Notes: generated from the sequence alone by a model not told the origin. Shown: positions 44,078 to 53,361, counted from the stretch's first letter. The stretch: DNA of 64,000 nucleotides from Chitinophaga pinensis (GCA_945901065.1 CAMDKI010000001.1:124001-188000), one strand, 5' to 3'. Numbers and translations are program-made.

Positions 44078-46498
44078 ATGTTTAGTACCCATCTTCTTAA
44101 GTTAGTAGTTGTTGTTTGCCTCTTTTTTTCCTCCCAACTTGTTGCCCAGAGCCCCGAAGTATATTCGAGGATAAGGGTGTATACGCCTGGCAATACCATA
44201 TCAGAGCTGGCAGCATTAGGCGTTTGTGTTGACCACGGACATTATCGCAAAGGGGCTTACTTGGAGAGTGATTTTAGTGCAGCTGAAATTGACAAAATAC
44301 AACAAGCGGGCTTTCAGTTGGAAGTTTTGATTGAAGATGTTAGCGCCTTTTACGAAAAAAGAGGGCAAGAACCTGCCTTAACTGATGCCGTAAGCAATAA
44401 GGCTGCGGGTTGCGGTACTATCAGTAACTCAAATTTCCCTACTCCGTTGGGATTTAGTTTGGGTAGTATGGCAGGCTTTTTTACGTATCAAGAAATGCTG
44501 AACCATTTGGATAGCATGGCCAGCCAGTTTCCTGATTTAATAACCGCGCGCCAACCTATTGATACCTTTTTGAGCCATTTGGGCAATCCTATCTATTCAC
44601 TTACCATAACTAGCCCAGTAAACCCTGGCGTAAGCAAGCCGCAGGTGCTTTATACGGCCCTCCATCACGCCCGCGAGCCAGCCTCATTGTCGCAATTGAT
44701 ATATTACATGTACTTTTTGCTGGAGAACTATGGCACCGATACCGAAGTAACCTACCTGCTAGATAATGCCGAGCTGGTGTTTGTGCCGTGCATAAACCCT
44801 GATGGATACCTTCGCAATCAACAAACCAACGCTAATGGCGGTGGCATGTGGCGCAAAAACCGCCGTAACAATGGCGGCGGCATTTTTGGCGTTGACCTTA
44901 ACCGAAACTATGGTTACAACTGGGGTTACGATGATAATGGCTCTTCGCCAAGTAACAATAGCGATACCTACCGCGGTCCTGGCGGTTTTTCTGAGCCCGA
45001 AACACAAGCAATACGCTTCTTGTGTTTAAATAATGATTTTAAGGTAGCCTTAAACCACCATACCTTTGGCAACTTGCTGGTGTACCCTTGGGGATATGAA
45101 GCAGCCTTGTTTACGCCCGATTCGGCCATATTTACCGACCTTGCCAAATGGATGACCAAAGAAAACGGATTTGTATATGGCACTGGCGACCAAACTGTAG
45201 GCTATACCACTAATGGCGATAGCGACGATTGGATGTATGGCGAACAGGTGTTGAAGGGTAAAACGTTGTCATTAACTCCGGAGTCGGGCGATGATAATGA
45301 TGGCTTCTGGCCTGCTCAAAACCGTATTATTCCAGTGTGCGCTAGCAATGTGTTTCAAAACATTACTGCTGCTCGTTTTGTGCTCAATTATGGGGTAGCT
45401 ACTGATTTAAGCCCGAGTTTATTGACTGCAAGCAGCGGTGTTATAAATGTAGCGCTTACCCGTATGAGCTTAGATGCTACAGCGCCCTTAACGGTAAGTT
45501 TAGAGCCTTTGAGCTCGAATATTGTAGCATTTAGTGCCGCACAACAGGTGACCAATTTGGCAAGCTTTGATAGCGATACCTTAAATTTCACCTACACCTT
45601 GGCTGCTAATACCCAATTGGGCGATGCCGTGCAGTTCCGTTTGTTGGTGAACAATGGCGTGGTAACAACTGCTGATACCATTAATAAAATATTGGGCCCT
45701 GCCGTGCAAACCTTTGCCGATTCGGCAGTATCGGCGGTTTTATGGACCGGCAGTGGATGGAATACAACCTCCAATAGCTTTATTTCGGCACCTTTCTCGT
45801 TTACTGATTCTCCAAACGGCGATTATCAGCCTAGTACAAATAGTAATTATACCCTTGATACGTTGATTGATTTGAGCGATGTTACCTTCGCACAGTTGAA
45901 ATTTTATGCTCAGTGGGAAGTTGAGCTAGGCTATGACTATGCGCAAGTGCAGGCTAGGGTGCCAGGGGGTGCGTGGCAAGCGCTTTGTGGTAAGTATACT
46001 AAGCCAGGCAGCGGTAACCAAGACCAAGGCCAACCCTTGTATGATGGCAATAGCAATGGCTGGGTGAAAGAGGAGATTGACCTAGGTACTTTTGTGGGCG
46101 ACACAATTCAGTTACGTTTCCGGTTGATAAGCGATAACTTCGTAGAAGGCGATGGTTTTTATTTTGACGACTTAGAGGTACTTACTTTAACAGCCGCTGT
46201 TGTTGACACTACCGATTCGCTCACTGCAGTTGCTTCCGTTCAGTTACAACCTACTTTAACTATGTATCCAAACCCTGCGCAGGATAAGGTTGCATTTACA
46301 TTTGCTGCGGCCAATGCTAATGACCAGATCGTGGTATTGAATATGTTGGGTGAAACAGCTTTAGAGGCAAAGTTAGTTGAAGGCGCTTATGCTGCCTCTA
46401 TTTCGGTAGCAGATTTGCCAGCGGGTATTTACTTAGTTCAATATCGCGCTGTTGATGGGCGTGCCAGTGCTGTGCGGAAGTTGGTGGTAAGTAGGTAG
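44078..46498 (+). CDS. Secreted M14 zinc carboxypeptidase with type A T9SS sorting domain
   Basis: This 806-residue protein has a signal peptide ending LVAQ and a propeptide-like region to about residue 125. The M14 domain follows, with zinc ligands H197 and E200 in HHAREPAS and H327 or H328 in LNHHTFGN, substrate-binding R276 in DLNRNYG, and catalytic E402 in TPESGDD. Beta-sandwich regions including an MAM-like segment (YDYAQVQARVPGG, FYFDDLEV) lead to a type A sorting domain (MYPNPAQDKVAF, LPAGIYLVQY). It probably removes C-terminal residues from peptides outside the cell. It converges on the TauE-like gene with only 7 bp between stop codons and no terminator in that gap. Confidence 0.93.
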   Translation: MFSTHLLKLVVVVCLFFSSQLVAQSPEVYSRIRVYTPGNTISELAALGVCVDHGHYRKGAYLESDFSAAEIDKIQQAGFQLEVLIEDVSAFYEKRGQEPALTDAVSNKAAGCGTISNSNFPTPLGFSLGSMAGFFTYQEMLNHLDSMASQFPDLITARQPIDTFLSHLGNPIYSLTITSPVNPGVSKPQVLYTALHHAREPASLSQLIYYMYFLLENYGTDTEVTYLLDNAELVFVPCINPDGYLRNQQTNANGGGMWRKNRRNNGGGIFGVDLNRNYGYNWGYDDNGSSPSNNSDTYRGPGGFSEPETQAIRFLCLNNDFKVALNHHTFGNLLVYPWGYEAALFTPDSAIFTDLAKWMTKENGFVYGTGDQTVGYTTNGDSDDWMYGEQVLKGKTLSLTPESGDDNDGFWPAQNRIIPVCASNVFQNITAARFVLNYGVATDLSPSLLTASSGVINVALTRMSLDATAPLTVSLEPLSSNIVAFSAAQQVTNLASFDSDTLNFTYTLAANTQLGDAVQFRLLVNNGVVTTADTINKILGPAVQTFADSAVSAVLWTGSGWNTTSNSFISAPFSFTDSPNGDYQPSTNSNYTLDTLIDLSDVTFAQLKFYAQWEVELGYDYAQVQARVPGGAWQALCGKYTKPGSGNQDQGQPLYDGNSNGWVKEEIDLGTFVGDTIQLRFRLISDNFVEGDGFYFDDLEVLTLTAAVVDTTDSLTAVASVQLQPTLTMYPNPAQDKVAFTFAAANANDQIVVLNMLGETALEAKLVEGAYAASISVADLPAGIYLVQYRAVDGRASAVRKLVVSR

Positions 46499-46505
46499 TT
46501 CGGGT

Positions 46506-47441
46506 TTAGATTATTGCTTTGATAATCGTTCTTAAACTTAAGCCAATAACTAGCGAGCCTACTATTATCATTAAAGTGCGGGAAGGTATACGCTTAACCA
46601 ATAATGCTGCAAATGGTGCGGCAAACACACCACCTAATACTAGGCCAATGATGATGGGTAAGTTGCCTAAACCCATAAAGAAGGTAAATGTACCGGCCCC
46701 GGCAAGCGCTATAAAGAACTCTGCGGTATTTACCGAGCCAATACTATAGCGCACATCGTAGCCGCGGCTTATTAGGGTGCTATTTACCACTGGGCCCCAA
46801 CCGCCACCACCCACTGCATCTACAAAACCGCCAAGCAGCGCTAATGGCTCAACGCGGCCATGATCGTTGGTGTGGTTTACTTTTTTTAATGCCTTGCGAA
46901 TAATCACAATGCCCATAAGCAGCAGGTAGGCGGCTATATAGGGTTTTACAGCATCGCCATCTATAAGTTCTGAAAGTAGATAAGCACCAGCTACAGCGCC
47001 TATTACCCCTGGTACAATTAAGCTCAAAAATAGCTTGCGTTTTACATTGCCCAACTGCCAGTGCGAGATGCCCGAAACACCAGTGGTAAAAACTTCTGCA
47101 ACGTGCACAGCGGCACTAGCGGCTGCCGGTGAAACGCCCAAGCTAAGTAAAAAGCTGGTGGAGCTTACCCCATAAGCCATACCCAGTGCCCCATCAATTA
47201 CTTGGGCTAAAAAACCCACCAACACAAAAAGCCAAAAGTTGGTACTGCCCAATAATGTGGGTATTTCTGCCCATAATTGCAGCGCTTTTTCGGGTGCAAA
47301 AACACGAAGCGCTATAATGCCCAGACCCAACAACAAGGCTACAGGCAGCGCTATAGAAAGCGCTTTCTTTACCTTTGGCCAGCGTATGGCTACTTCTTTT
47401 TCAATATCGTTTTGGAGGGTCATATCTTGTGGAGGGGTCAT
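46506..47441 (-). CDS. TauE/SafE (TSUP) family anion exporter
   Basis: This 311-residue inner-membrane protein has about eight hydrophobic helices and the family motifs GFLAQVIDGALGMAYGVSSTSFLLSLG and GGFVDAVGGGGWGPV. TSUP members move sulfite, sulfoacetate, thiosulfate or related anions. Its ATG overlaps the stop of the DUF2490 gene (ATGA at 47438-47441), so translation is coupled. An in-frame ATG also exists at 47423. An Rrf2 regulator lies upstream on the same strand, which would fit control by sulfur or redox state; that is inference. Confidence 0.9.
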   Translation of the reverse strand: MTPPQDMTLQNDIEKEVAIRWPKVKKALSIALPVALLLGLGIIALRVFAPEKALQLWAEIPTLLGSTNFWLFVLVGFLAQVIDGALGMAYGVSSTSFLLSLGVSPAAASAAVHVAEVFTTGVSGISHWQLGNVKRKLFLSLIVPGVIGAVAGAYLLSELIDGDAVKPYIAAYLLLMGIVIIRKALKKVNHTNDHGRVEPLALLGGFVDAVGGGGWGPVVNSTLISRGYDVRYSIGSVNTAEFFIALAGAGTFTFFMGLGNLPIIIGLVLGGVFAAPFAALLVKRIPSRTLMIIVGSLVIGLSLRTIIKAII

Positions 47442-48217
47442 TTGGGGTTGTCAGGTTTCGGGGGCTTTTTGCTAAAATCCAGTTTGGCTTGTAACCCGGT
47501 TGTAAATATGTGCCTATTATAAAAGCCTTGACTTCCCGAGCGTTGTTGATACCAATTGATGTATCCTACATCAACCGATAGGTTGTTGGTTATAAAGTAT
47601 TGCAAAAAAGCCATAGCCCGATTTTGGTCAAATGGTTGGCCTTTAACGCTTTGGCCTGCTTGTAGGTGTATCTCGTCGCCCAAGCGAAGCACCCAATCGC
47701 CTTTGGGTTTGTCTTCGTTGCGGTTAAGCAATTTTATGTCCACAAACATGCGGTAGCGAAACCTAAAAACAAACCGGTGCCCTTCTATCAGTTCGGTTTT
47801 TGTGGCATTGTGAAAAAAGCGTTCTTCTATCTGAAATCGCTGTATCAGTGCTACTTTGCCATAATCTTGATGATGGATAAAACCATGCTGCAGGCGGTGT
47901 TCTGGTACTATTAAACTACTAGTCGATTCTGGGTCGTTGGGGCTTTGCAGAAAGTAAGTGTAGCCGCTAAAGGCTGTCCAATGGTGTTTTAGCTCGTAAA
48001 ATACATTGCTTCGCAATACTAATTGGTGCTGGGCCGCTGGTACTGCATAGTAGCGCTCGTTTACTTCTAAGCTAATTCTAAACTTACGGGGTAGCTTGGC
48101 TGTAACATCAAAACGATGCCAAACAAGATTTTGGGTGGTTACTTGGGCATAAGCTTGGCCACCAAGCATTAGGCAGGTAATTGTGAAAACGATGATTTTT
48201 TTGATTAATGAATTCAT
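47438..48217 (-). CDS. DUF2490 family secreted/outer-membrane protein
   Basis: This 259-residue protein has a signal peptide (MNSLIKKIIVFTITCLMLGGQAYAQ). I use ATG 48217, not the TTG at 48226. The body has alternating strands with Trp/Tyr and Arg, typical of a small outer-membrane barrel: VWHRFDVTAKLPRKFRISLE, QRFQIEERFF, RFRYRMFV. This pattern matches DUF2490. The function is unknown. It is coupled to the TauE-like exporter by a 4-bp overlap, so it may be its outer-membrane counterpart. Confidence 0.85.
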   Translation of the reverse strand: MNSLIKKIIVFTITCLMLGGQAYAQVTTQNLVWHRFDVTAKLPRKFRISLEVNERYYAVPAAQHQLVLRSNVFYELKHHWTAFSGYTYFLQSPNDPESTSSLIVPEHRLQHGFIHHQDYGKVALIQRFQIEERFFHNATKTELIEGHRFVFRFRYRMFVDIKLLNRNEDKPKGDWVLRLGDEIHLQAGQSVKGQPFDQNRAMAFLQYFITNNLSVDVGYINWYQQRSGSQGFYNRHIFTTGLQAKLDFSKKPPKPDNPK

Positions 48218-48223
48218 TGGGTA

Positions 48224-48231
48224 CAAATTTA
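48224..48231 (-). promoter_or_regulatory. -7 box TAAATTTG directly before the DUF2490 start (leaderless)
   Basis: Perfect TAnnTTTG box on the minus strand ending 6 nt before ATG 48217, which places the start codon about at the expected transcription start. Confidence 0.65.
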
Positions 48232-48370
48232 TAAAGTCTATCGGATTTATAGAGTATTATCCGAAAAATATTTTCACCCACAAAAATGCCTTTTGCGAAA
48301 AGTATGGTTGGTGACTATGGTTACACCCTTGTTAAATAGGAGATTTGAAAAGGCATATTATGCCCGTTAC

Positions 48371-48808
48371 TTACTGTTCTTTGTATGTCGATTTTTCTGA
48401 TGCCAATACAGTAGCGAGGGTAGAGTCTTTAAGAATACGCACGGTTTCGTCGCGTACTTGTTGCATTACCCGTCTTATGCCGCAGGTTAGCTCATCGGTA
48501 CATTCTTCGCAGCGTTCGTAATATTTGTAGGTTACACAAGGCAGCAAAGCCAATGCACCGTCAAACAAACGAAGCACATCGGCCATGTTTACTTCTTCCG
48601 GTTTTTTAATCAGGTAGTAGCCACCGCCTTTGCCTTTTTTGCTGTTGAGAATTCCCGCACGTTTTAAGTCTAACAAAATAGCTTCCAAGAATTTTTGGGG
48701 TATATGCCCTTCTTTCGAAATTTCACTAATAAGTATCGGACCCTTCTCGCGGTCGCGAGCGAGTTTTACTAGCGCATGGATGGCATATTTAGCCTTCTTA
48801 GATATCAC
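48371..48808 (-). CDS. Rrf2 family transcriptional regulator
   Basis: This 145-residue winged-helix regulator begins MISKKAKYAIHALVKLA, has recognition segments ISEISKEGHIPQKFLEAILLDL, and the wing KGKGGGYYL. Four cysteines (LPC, then C-x2-C and C within 25 residues, 90-115) could hold an iron-sulfur cluster, as in IscR-like members. The start codon is GTG at 48808. A one-mismatch -7 box TAAATTAG (48813-48820) ends 4 nt before it. It is upstream of the DUF2490-TauE pair, a plausible target. Confidence 0.92.
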   Translation of the reverse strand: MISKKAKYAIHALVKLARDREKGPILISEISKEGHIPQKFLEAILLDLKRAGILNSKKGKGGGYYLIKKPEEVNMADVLRLFDGALALLPCVTYKYYERCEECTDELTCGIRRVMQQVRDETVRILKDSTLATVLASEKSTYKEQ

Positions 48809-48812
48809 AATG

Positions 48813-48820
48813 CTAATTTA
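48813..48820 (-). promoter_or_regulatory. -7-like box TAAATTAG before the Rrf2 GTG start (leaderless)
   Basis: One mismatch to TAnnTTTG; ends 4 nt upstream of the GTG start codon. Confidence 0.5.
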
Positions 48821-48849
48821 CGAAATACTGAACAGAGCTACTAATAAGT

Positions 48850-49833
48850 TTATTTGTTAAGGCTATCAACAAAGCGCCAAGCGGCCACATAGGCGTTAAT
48901 AGTGCCATTCTTTACTTGTTCCTCTAGCTGTTGAAGTTGCATTTGGTATTGGCTATTGCGGTACAACCGTTCCTTGAGCAATTGGTTAAGGTGTTCCTGA
49001 AACCAAAACAGCTCTTGCTGTTTGCGTTTATTCAGCCAATAGCCGTTGCCCTGCATTTGCGAAGCATAGGAACTTATAGTTTGCCAAATATCGGCTACAC
49101 CATCGCCAGTTATGGCTGAGCAAGTAGCCACTTGAGGAATCCAAGTGCTGTTGCTTGGCGGAAAAAGGTGAAGTGCGTTTTTGTAATCACCTGCGGCACG
49201 TTTAGCAGCAGCAATATTGTCGCCATCGGCTTTATTAATCACCAGTGCATCGGCCATTTCCATAATACCCCGTTTCATGCCTTGTAGCTCATCACCAGCA
49301 CCGGCAAGCATTAACAACAAAAAGAAATCAACCATCTCGCTCACTTGCGTTTCTGATTGTCCCACGCCAACGGTTTCAATAATGATTGTGTCAAATCCAG
49401 CGGCTTCGCAAATCAAAATAGTTTCGCGGGTTTTACCCGCAACACCACCCAATGCACCAGCAGAAGGGGAGGGACGTATGAAAGCTTCGGGTGCCACAGA
49501 TAGGCGCTGCATCCGTGTTTTGTCGCCTAATATACTGCCTTTGGTTAGTTTGCTGCTAGGGTCAATAGCCAGCACTGCTGGTTTGCACCCCAAGCTAATA
49601 AGGTGCATGCCAAAAGCATCGATAAAAGTACTTTTACCTGCACCAGGCACCCCTGTAATGCCAATGCGTATAGCATTGCCAGTGAATGGTAATATGGCCT
49701 GAATAAGCTCTTGCGCCTGTGCTTGGTGTTCGGGTTTGGTGCTTTCTACCAATGTAATAGCGCGGCCAAGCATGGTTCTGTTGCCCATGCGCAGACCTTT
49801 TACCAGTGCATCGATGCTAGAGGATGGTTGCAT
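48850..49833 (-). CDS. meaB: Methylmalonyl-CoA mutase-associated GTPase
   Basis: This 327-residue G3E-type GTPase protects and reloads adenosylcobalamin-dependent methylmalonyl-CoA mutase. The Walker A motif GVPGAGKSTFIDAFG is near residue 60; LAIDPSSKLTKGSILGDKTRM, ETVGVGQSE and NKADGDN (guanine recognition) follow. The C-terminal dimerisation arm is present. The mutase genes are not in this window. A -7-like box TACATTAG (49840-49847) ends 6 nt before the ATG, another leaderless candidate. It may support breakdown of odd-chain fatty acids together with the fad genes. Confidence 0.94.
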   Translation of the reverse strand: MQPSSSIDALVKGLRMGNRTMLGRAITLVESTKPEHQAQAQELIQAILPFTGNAIRIGITGVPGAGKSTFIDAFGMHLISLGCKPAVLAIDPSSKLTKGSILGDKTRMQRLSVAPEAFIRPSPSAGALGGVAGKTRETILICEAAGFDTIIIETVGVGQSETQVSEMVDFFLLLMLAGAGDELQGMKRGIMEMADALVINKADGDNIAAAKRAAGDYKNALHLFPPSNSTWIPQVATCSAITGDGVADIWQTISSYASQMQGNGYWLNKRKQQELFWFQEHLNQLLKERLYRNSQYQMQLQQLEEQVKNGTINAYVAAWRFVDSLNK

Positions 49834-50039
49834 TTATTGCTAATGTAGTAACTACAAACTACTAATTTAAGCTCGTATGGTATAAAAGATGTAAAACTGG
49901 AAATTTATAAACTGTTTAGTAGCAAAAATGGCAAACACTTGTAAAATTTAGTGCTCTGAAACTAAATGATATCCTTGGATATAAAAGAAATACTTGGCCA
50001 GTAAAAGTGGAGGCCTACTTAGTATTCGGCTTTTTTGGT

Positions 50040-50047
50040 TATTTTTG
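50040..50047 (+). promoter_or_regulatory. -7 box TATTTTTG for adk
   Basis: Perfect TAnnTTTG box 28 bp before the adk ATG. The rest of the 242-bp gap upstream shows nothing recognisable. Confidence 0.55.
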
Positions 50048-50075
50048 CCTTTTAGATTAACCCAACAAAGTAATA

Positions 50076-50642
50076 ATGCTAAATATTATCCTCTTCGGCC
50101 CTCCGGGTAGCGGCAAGGGAACGCAAGCGACTAATTTGATTGAGAAATATGGTTTGCTGCATATTTCTACTGGCGATTTGTTGCGCCAAGAGATTAAAGA
50201 CGAGACTCCTCTGGGCCTTGAAGCCAAGAATTTTATCGATAAGGGTCTATTGGTGCCCGATGATGTTGTTATTGGCATGATAAGCGCTAAGTTGGATTCA
50301 AATTCGAATGCTAAAGGTGTTATTTTCGATGGCTTTCCGCGCACTATTGCTCAGGCCGAAGCGTTGGATAGACTGTTGGAATTTAAAAAAGCCCCAATCA
50401 ATATCATGCTGGCTTTGCACGTTAACGATGATGCGCTTGCAGAACGTTTGTTGAAGCGTGGTGCAACGAGCGGCCGCACCGATGACCAAGACCCTGCTAT
50501 TATTCGTCGCCGAATTGAGGTTTATAAAAATGAAACTTCACCAGTTGCAAATTACTACGGTACGCAAGGTAAATTGGTAAACATACCTGGCGAAGGTACT
50601 ATTGAAGATACTTTTGCCCTTTTGGTGAAAGAATTGGAGTAA
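50076..50642 (+). CDS. adk: Adenylate kinase
   Basis: This 188-residue enzyme converts AMP and ATP to two ADP. The P-loop is GPPGSGKGTQ (residues 8-17); GDLLRQEI, FDGFPRT and the lid segment RGATSGRTDDQD follow. It is the short-lid form without the zinc-binding insert, normal for Bacteroidota. obg follows in the same direction after a 124-bp gap with inverted heptamer arrays. Confidence 0.97.
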   Translation: MLNIILFGPPGSGKGTQATNLIEKYGLLHISTGDLLRQEIKDETPLGLEAKNFIDKGLLVPDDVVIGMISAKLDSNSNAKGVIFDGFPRTIAQAEALDRLLEFKKAPINIMLALHVNDDALAERLLKRGATSGRTDDQDPAIIRRRIEVYKNETSPVANYYGTQGKLVNIPGEGTIEDTFALLVKELE

Positions 50643-50653
50643 GTTGCCTAATG

Positions 50654-50753
50654 TTGGTTGATCAGTTATTTGTTATCGGTTATTGGTTAAAAATCAATAT
50701 CATTCATAATAACCAGTTACCAATCAACCAATAACCTATTAACCAATAACTAA
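50654..50753. repeat. Inverted heptamer arrays between adk and obg
   Basis: The left array (50654-50689) has units TTGGTTG, TCAGTTA, TTTGTTA, TCGGTTA and TTGGTTA. The right array (50710-50753) has the complementary forms TAACCAG, TTACCAA, TAACCTA and TAACTAA with two 8-bp steps. They face each other across 20 bp and could form a long imperfect hairpin. The left array starts 11 bp after the adk stop and the right one ends 13 bp before the obg start codon. Confidence 0.78.
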
Positions 50754-50766
50754 TCCCCCACCCACT

Positions 50767-51762
50767 TTGGAAAACTTCGTTGATTATGTAAAAATCCTGT
50801 TCCGGTCGGGTCACGGCGGGGCTGGCTCTGTGCATTTTCACCGAGACAAATTGTCTGCCAAAGGTGGTCCTGATGGAGGAAATGGTGGTCGTGGCGGTAA
50901 TATTGTTCTGAAAGGTAACGCCCAACTATGGACTTTACTACATTTAAAATACCGCAAACACATATATGCCGATGATGGTGTAAATGGCTCATCGACCTTG
51001 ATGACAGGTGGTAGTGGTAAGGATATAATTATTGAGGTGCCGCTGGGCACTATAGCAAAGGACGCCGAAACTGGCGAACACTTGGCCGAAGTAATTGCCG
51101 ATGGACAAGAAATAACCCTTTATGGTGGTGGACGAGGCGGTTTAGGCAATGCCCATTTCAAATCGGCTACACAACAATCTCCACGCTATGCCCAGCCTGG
51201 TGAAGATGGTATTGAGGCTTGGACGGTATTAGAGCTGAAAGTACTAGCCGATGTTGGTTTGGTTGGTTTTCCTAATGCGGGTAAATCTACTTTGCTATCA
51301 GTATTAAGTGCCGCTAAGCCTGAGATTGCTGATTATCCATTTACTACCCTTACCCCACAGCTGGGTATAGTGGGTCATTATAACAACCGCTCGTTCATCA
51401 TGGCCGATATACCGGGCATTATTGAAGGCGCGCATTTGGGTAAAGGTATAGGTCACCGCTTTTTGCGACACATTGAGCGTAACTCGGTGTTGCTGTTTAT
51501 GATTCCTGCCGATACCGCGGATATTAAGAAAGAATACAAGATATTGAAAAATGAGTTGAAACAATTCAACCCCGACCTTTTGGATAAGGATCATGTATTG
51601 GCTATTACCAAGAGTGATTTGCTTGACGAGGAACTTAAAAAGATGCTGAAAGTAACCTTACCCCGTAAGGTTGAGACGGTGTTTGTTTCGTCGCACACTA
51701 AAGAAGGACTAGACGCTTTGAAAGACCTACTCTGGACAAAGCTTACCGATACGCCTGCATGA
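50767..51762 (+). CDS. obg: GTPase Obg (ribosome assembly)
   Basis: This 331-residue protein has the glycine-rich Obg fold ([35 protein letters not shown]) and then a G domain: [21 protein letters not shown] and SSHTKEG. It acts in large-subunit maturation and stress control. No ATG or GTG fits; TTG at 50767 is the only start that keeps the full Obg fold. The stop codon overlaps the ATG of the EamA gene (ATGA), so the two are translationally coupled. Confidence 0.96.
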   Translation: MENFVDYVKILFRSGHGGAGSVHFHRDKLSAKGGPDGGNGGRGGNIVLKGNAQLWTLLHLKYRKHIYADDGVNGSSTLMTGGSGKDIIIEVPLGTIAKDAETGEHLAEVIADGQEITLYGGGRGGLGNAHFKSATQQSPRYAQPGEDGIEAWTVLELKVLADVGLVGFPNAGKSTLLSVLSAAKPEIADYPFTTLTPQLGIVGHYNNRSFIMADIPGIIEGAHLGKGIGHRFLRHIERNSVLLFMIPADTADIKKEYKILKNELKQFNPDLLDKDHVLAITKSDLLDEELKKMLKVTLPRKVETVFVSSHTKEGLDALKDLLWTKLTDTPA

Positions 51763-52697
51763 ACAAGTTTGCCAATACTCCGCTTGATGCACCCTCAATT
51801 ACTACTGCAACCACCGACGGGCAACCAACAATAGTGCATTGGTCGCTAATATTGTTGTTATCAATGCTTTGGGGTAGCTCATTTATCCTCATGAAATTCG
51901 GGTTGGAGGCGTTTACCTTTACCCAAGTTGCCAGCTGGCGTTTGTTTTTGGCTTTTTTGGTATTGTCGCTGTTTTGGTTGCGTATTTCATTCAAAGCTAT
52001 TACCCTTAACGATTGGAAGTATATACTGGTAGTTGCCCTGTTCGGTAGTGGCATACCGCCGTTTTTGTTTACACTTGCCCAAACCCATATACCTAGCGCT
52101 ATAGCAGGTGTGCTCAATGCCCTAACTCCGTTAGGTACCATTTTCATCGGCGCATTGTTTTTTAGCAATCGGTTTAATAATAACCAAATTGCGGGAGTGG
52201 TAGTGGGGCTTTTGGGCGCGGTGCTTATCATGTTCCTTCGTGCCGATGGCAATTTCGAGGGAAATTACCTGTACAGCTTACCAATAGTATTTGCCTGCCT
52301 TTGTTATGGCATTGGCGCTAACACTATCAAAAATAAGCTGCAACATCTTTCGCCTATAACCATTACCACTGCGGCATTTACCCTTATTGGTCCTCCTGCG
52401 GGTATTTATTTGTGGTATAGCGGCGCTTTTACTCAAGTTGCCACTGATACGGCATCGCAGCAAGCTTTGGGTTACTTAACCATACTGGGCGTATTGGGCA
52501 CGGCATTTGCACTTTTAATGTTCAACTACCTTATCAAGAGCGTGAGCGCGCTATTCGCATCTACGGTTACTTACCTTATGCCCATAGTATCTATCGGTTG
52601 GGGCTATTACTTCGGCGAAGCGCTAAGTTGGGTGCACGGCATTGGTATGGCTCTTATTTTGGCAGGCGTGTGGCTAACGGGGAGGAAGAAAGCTTAG
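51759..52697 (+). CDS. EamA/DMT family permease
   Basis: This 312-residue inner-membrane protein is built of two EamA halves, each with about five hydrophobic helices. The first half opens [20 protein letters not shown] and contains [19 protein letters not shown], the family signature. It probably exports or imports a small metabolite; the substrate is unknown. Its ATG overlaps the obg stop codon by 4 bp. Confidence 0.9.
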   Translation: MNKFANTPLDAPSITTATTDGQPTIVHWSLILLLSMLWGSSFILMKFGLEAFTFTQVASWRLFLAFLVLSLFWLRISFKAITLNDWKYILVVALFGSGIPPFLFTLAQTHIPSAIAGVLNALTPLGTIFIGALFFSNRFNNNQIAGVVVGLLGAVLIMFLRADGNFEGNYLYSLPIVFACLCYGIGANTIKNKLQHLSPITITTAAFTLIGPPAGIYLWYSGAFTQVATDTASQQALGYLTILGVLGTAFALLMFNYLIKSVSALFASTVTYLMPIVSIGWGYYFGEALSWVHGIGMALILAGVWLTGRKKA

Positions 52698-52778
52698 TTA
52701 CGGGTTAGTAGTTACGCGTTACGAGTTAAATTTTTTACTCAATTTCCTCAATCGTAAATCGTAATTCTAAAATCGTAA
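52697..52778. repeat. Inverted heptamer arrays between EamA and acyltransferase genes
   Basis: The left array (52697-52724) has GTTACGG, GTTAGTA, GTTACGC and GTTACGA, beginning on the last base of the EamA stop codon. The right array (52751-52778) has ATCGTAA, ATCGTAA, TTCTAAA and ATCGTAA, ending 5 bp before the acyltransferase stop. Both are exactly 28 bp. Their inner parts are complementary with about two mismatches in 13 bases. Confidence 0.85.
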
Positions 52779-52782
52779 ATCT

Positions 52783-53361
52783 TTAAGCATATCTCAAATC
52801 AATACTGAACTTCTCGGGGTGGCGAGGAGCAATGGTTTTGTAGAATGCCATAATCTCGCGCAAGTCTTTGTCCATATCGCCACTCGGGTGAATTATTTTG
52901 CCTACTCCTGCTTTCTTCTTTTTATAATCTAAGTACCCTAAAGCAATGGGCACACCAGCCTTTACAGCTACATGGTAAAATCCGGTCTTCCATTCGGTGC
53001 GCAGGGCGCGAGTTCCTTCAGGCGTAACCGCTAGGGTAAGACGCGGGTTGGCTTTAAACAAATCAACCATAGCATCAACCATGCTTACGCGCTCGGTGCT
53101 GCCGGTTTTGGGGCTACGGTCAATCCATATCGCACCCATACTTTCAATAATACGGCTAATGATTGGGTAATTGCTCCATTCTTTTTTAATGGTAAATCTG
53201 ATTTTGATACCCAATAAATCAAATGTGCCCATCATGTATATCAAGTCCCAGTTGCTGGTATGCGGGGCAGCTATAATTACACAGTTGTGCACCTCCTCGG
53301 TCATACTAGCGTCGTCAAACTCCCAATTCTTAAACTTAAACCAAGCGGCATAAATACTCAT
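52783..53361 (-). CDS. PlsC-like 1-acyl-glycerol-3-phosphate acyltransferase family protein
   Basis: This 192-residue protein has the acyltransferase H-x4-D motif in AAPHTSNWDL (about residue 34), a second block IWIDRS and the glycerol-phosphate-binding block VTPEGTR. No clear transmembrane helix is seen, so it is probably a peripheral membrane enzyme. Members acylate lysophosphatidate or other lipids; the acceptor is not certain. Stop codons of this gene and the EamA gene converge on the inverted repeat described above. Confidence 0.87.
   Translation of the reverse strand: MSIYAAWFKFKNWEFDDASMTEEVHNCVIIAAPHTSNWDLIYMMGTFDLLGIKIRFTIKKEWSNYPIISRIIESMGAIWIDRSPKTGSTERVSMVDAMVDLFKANPRLTLAVTPEGTRALRTEWKTGFYHVAVKAGVPIALGYLDYKKKKAGVGKIIHPSGDMDKDLREIMAFYKTIAPRHPEKFSIDLRYA

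Noticed and set aside
52697..52778. Intrinsic terminator of ordinary type
   Set aside because: The stem is long, imperfect and AT-rich with no GC-rich core or proper T-run; it is described as paired heptamer arrays instead.
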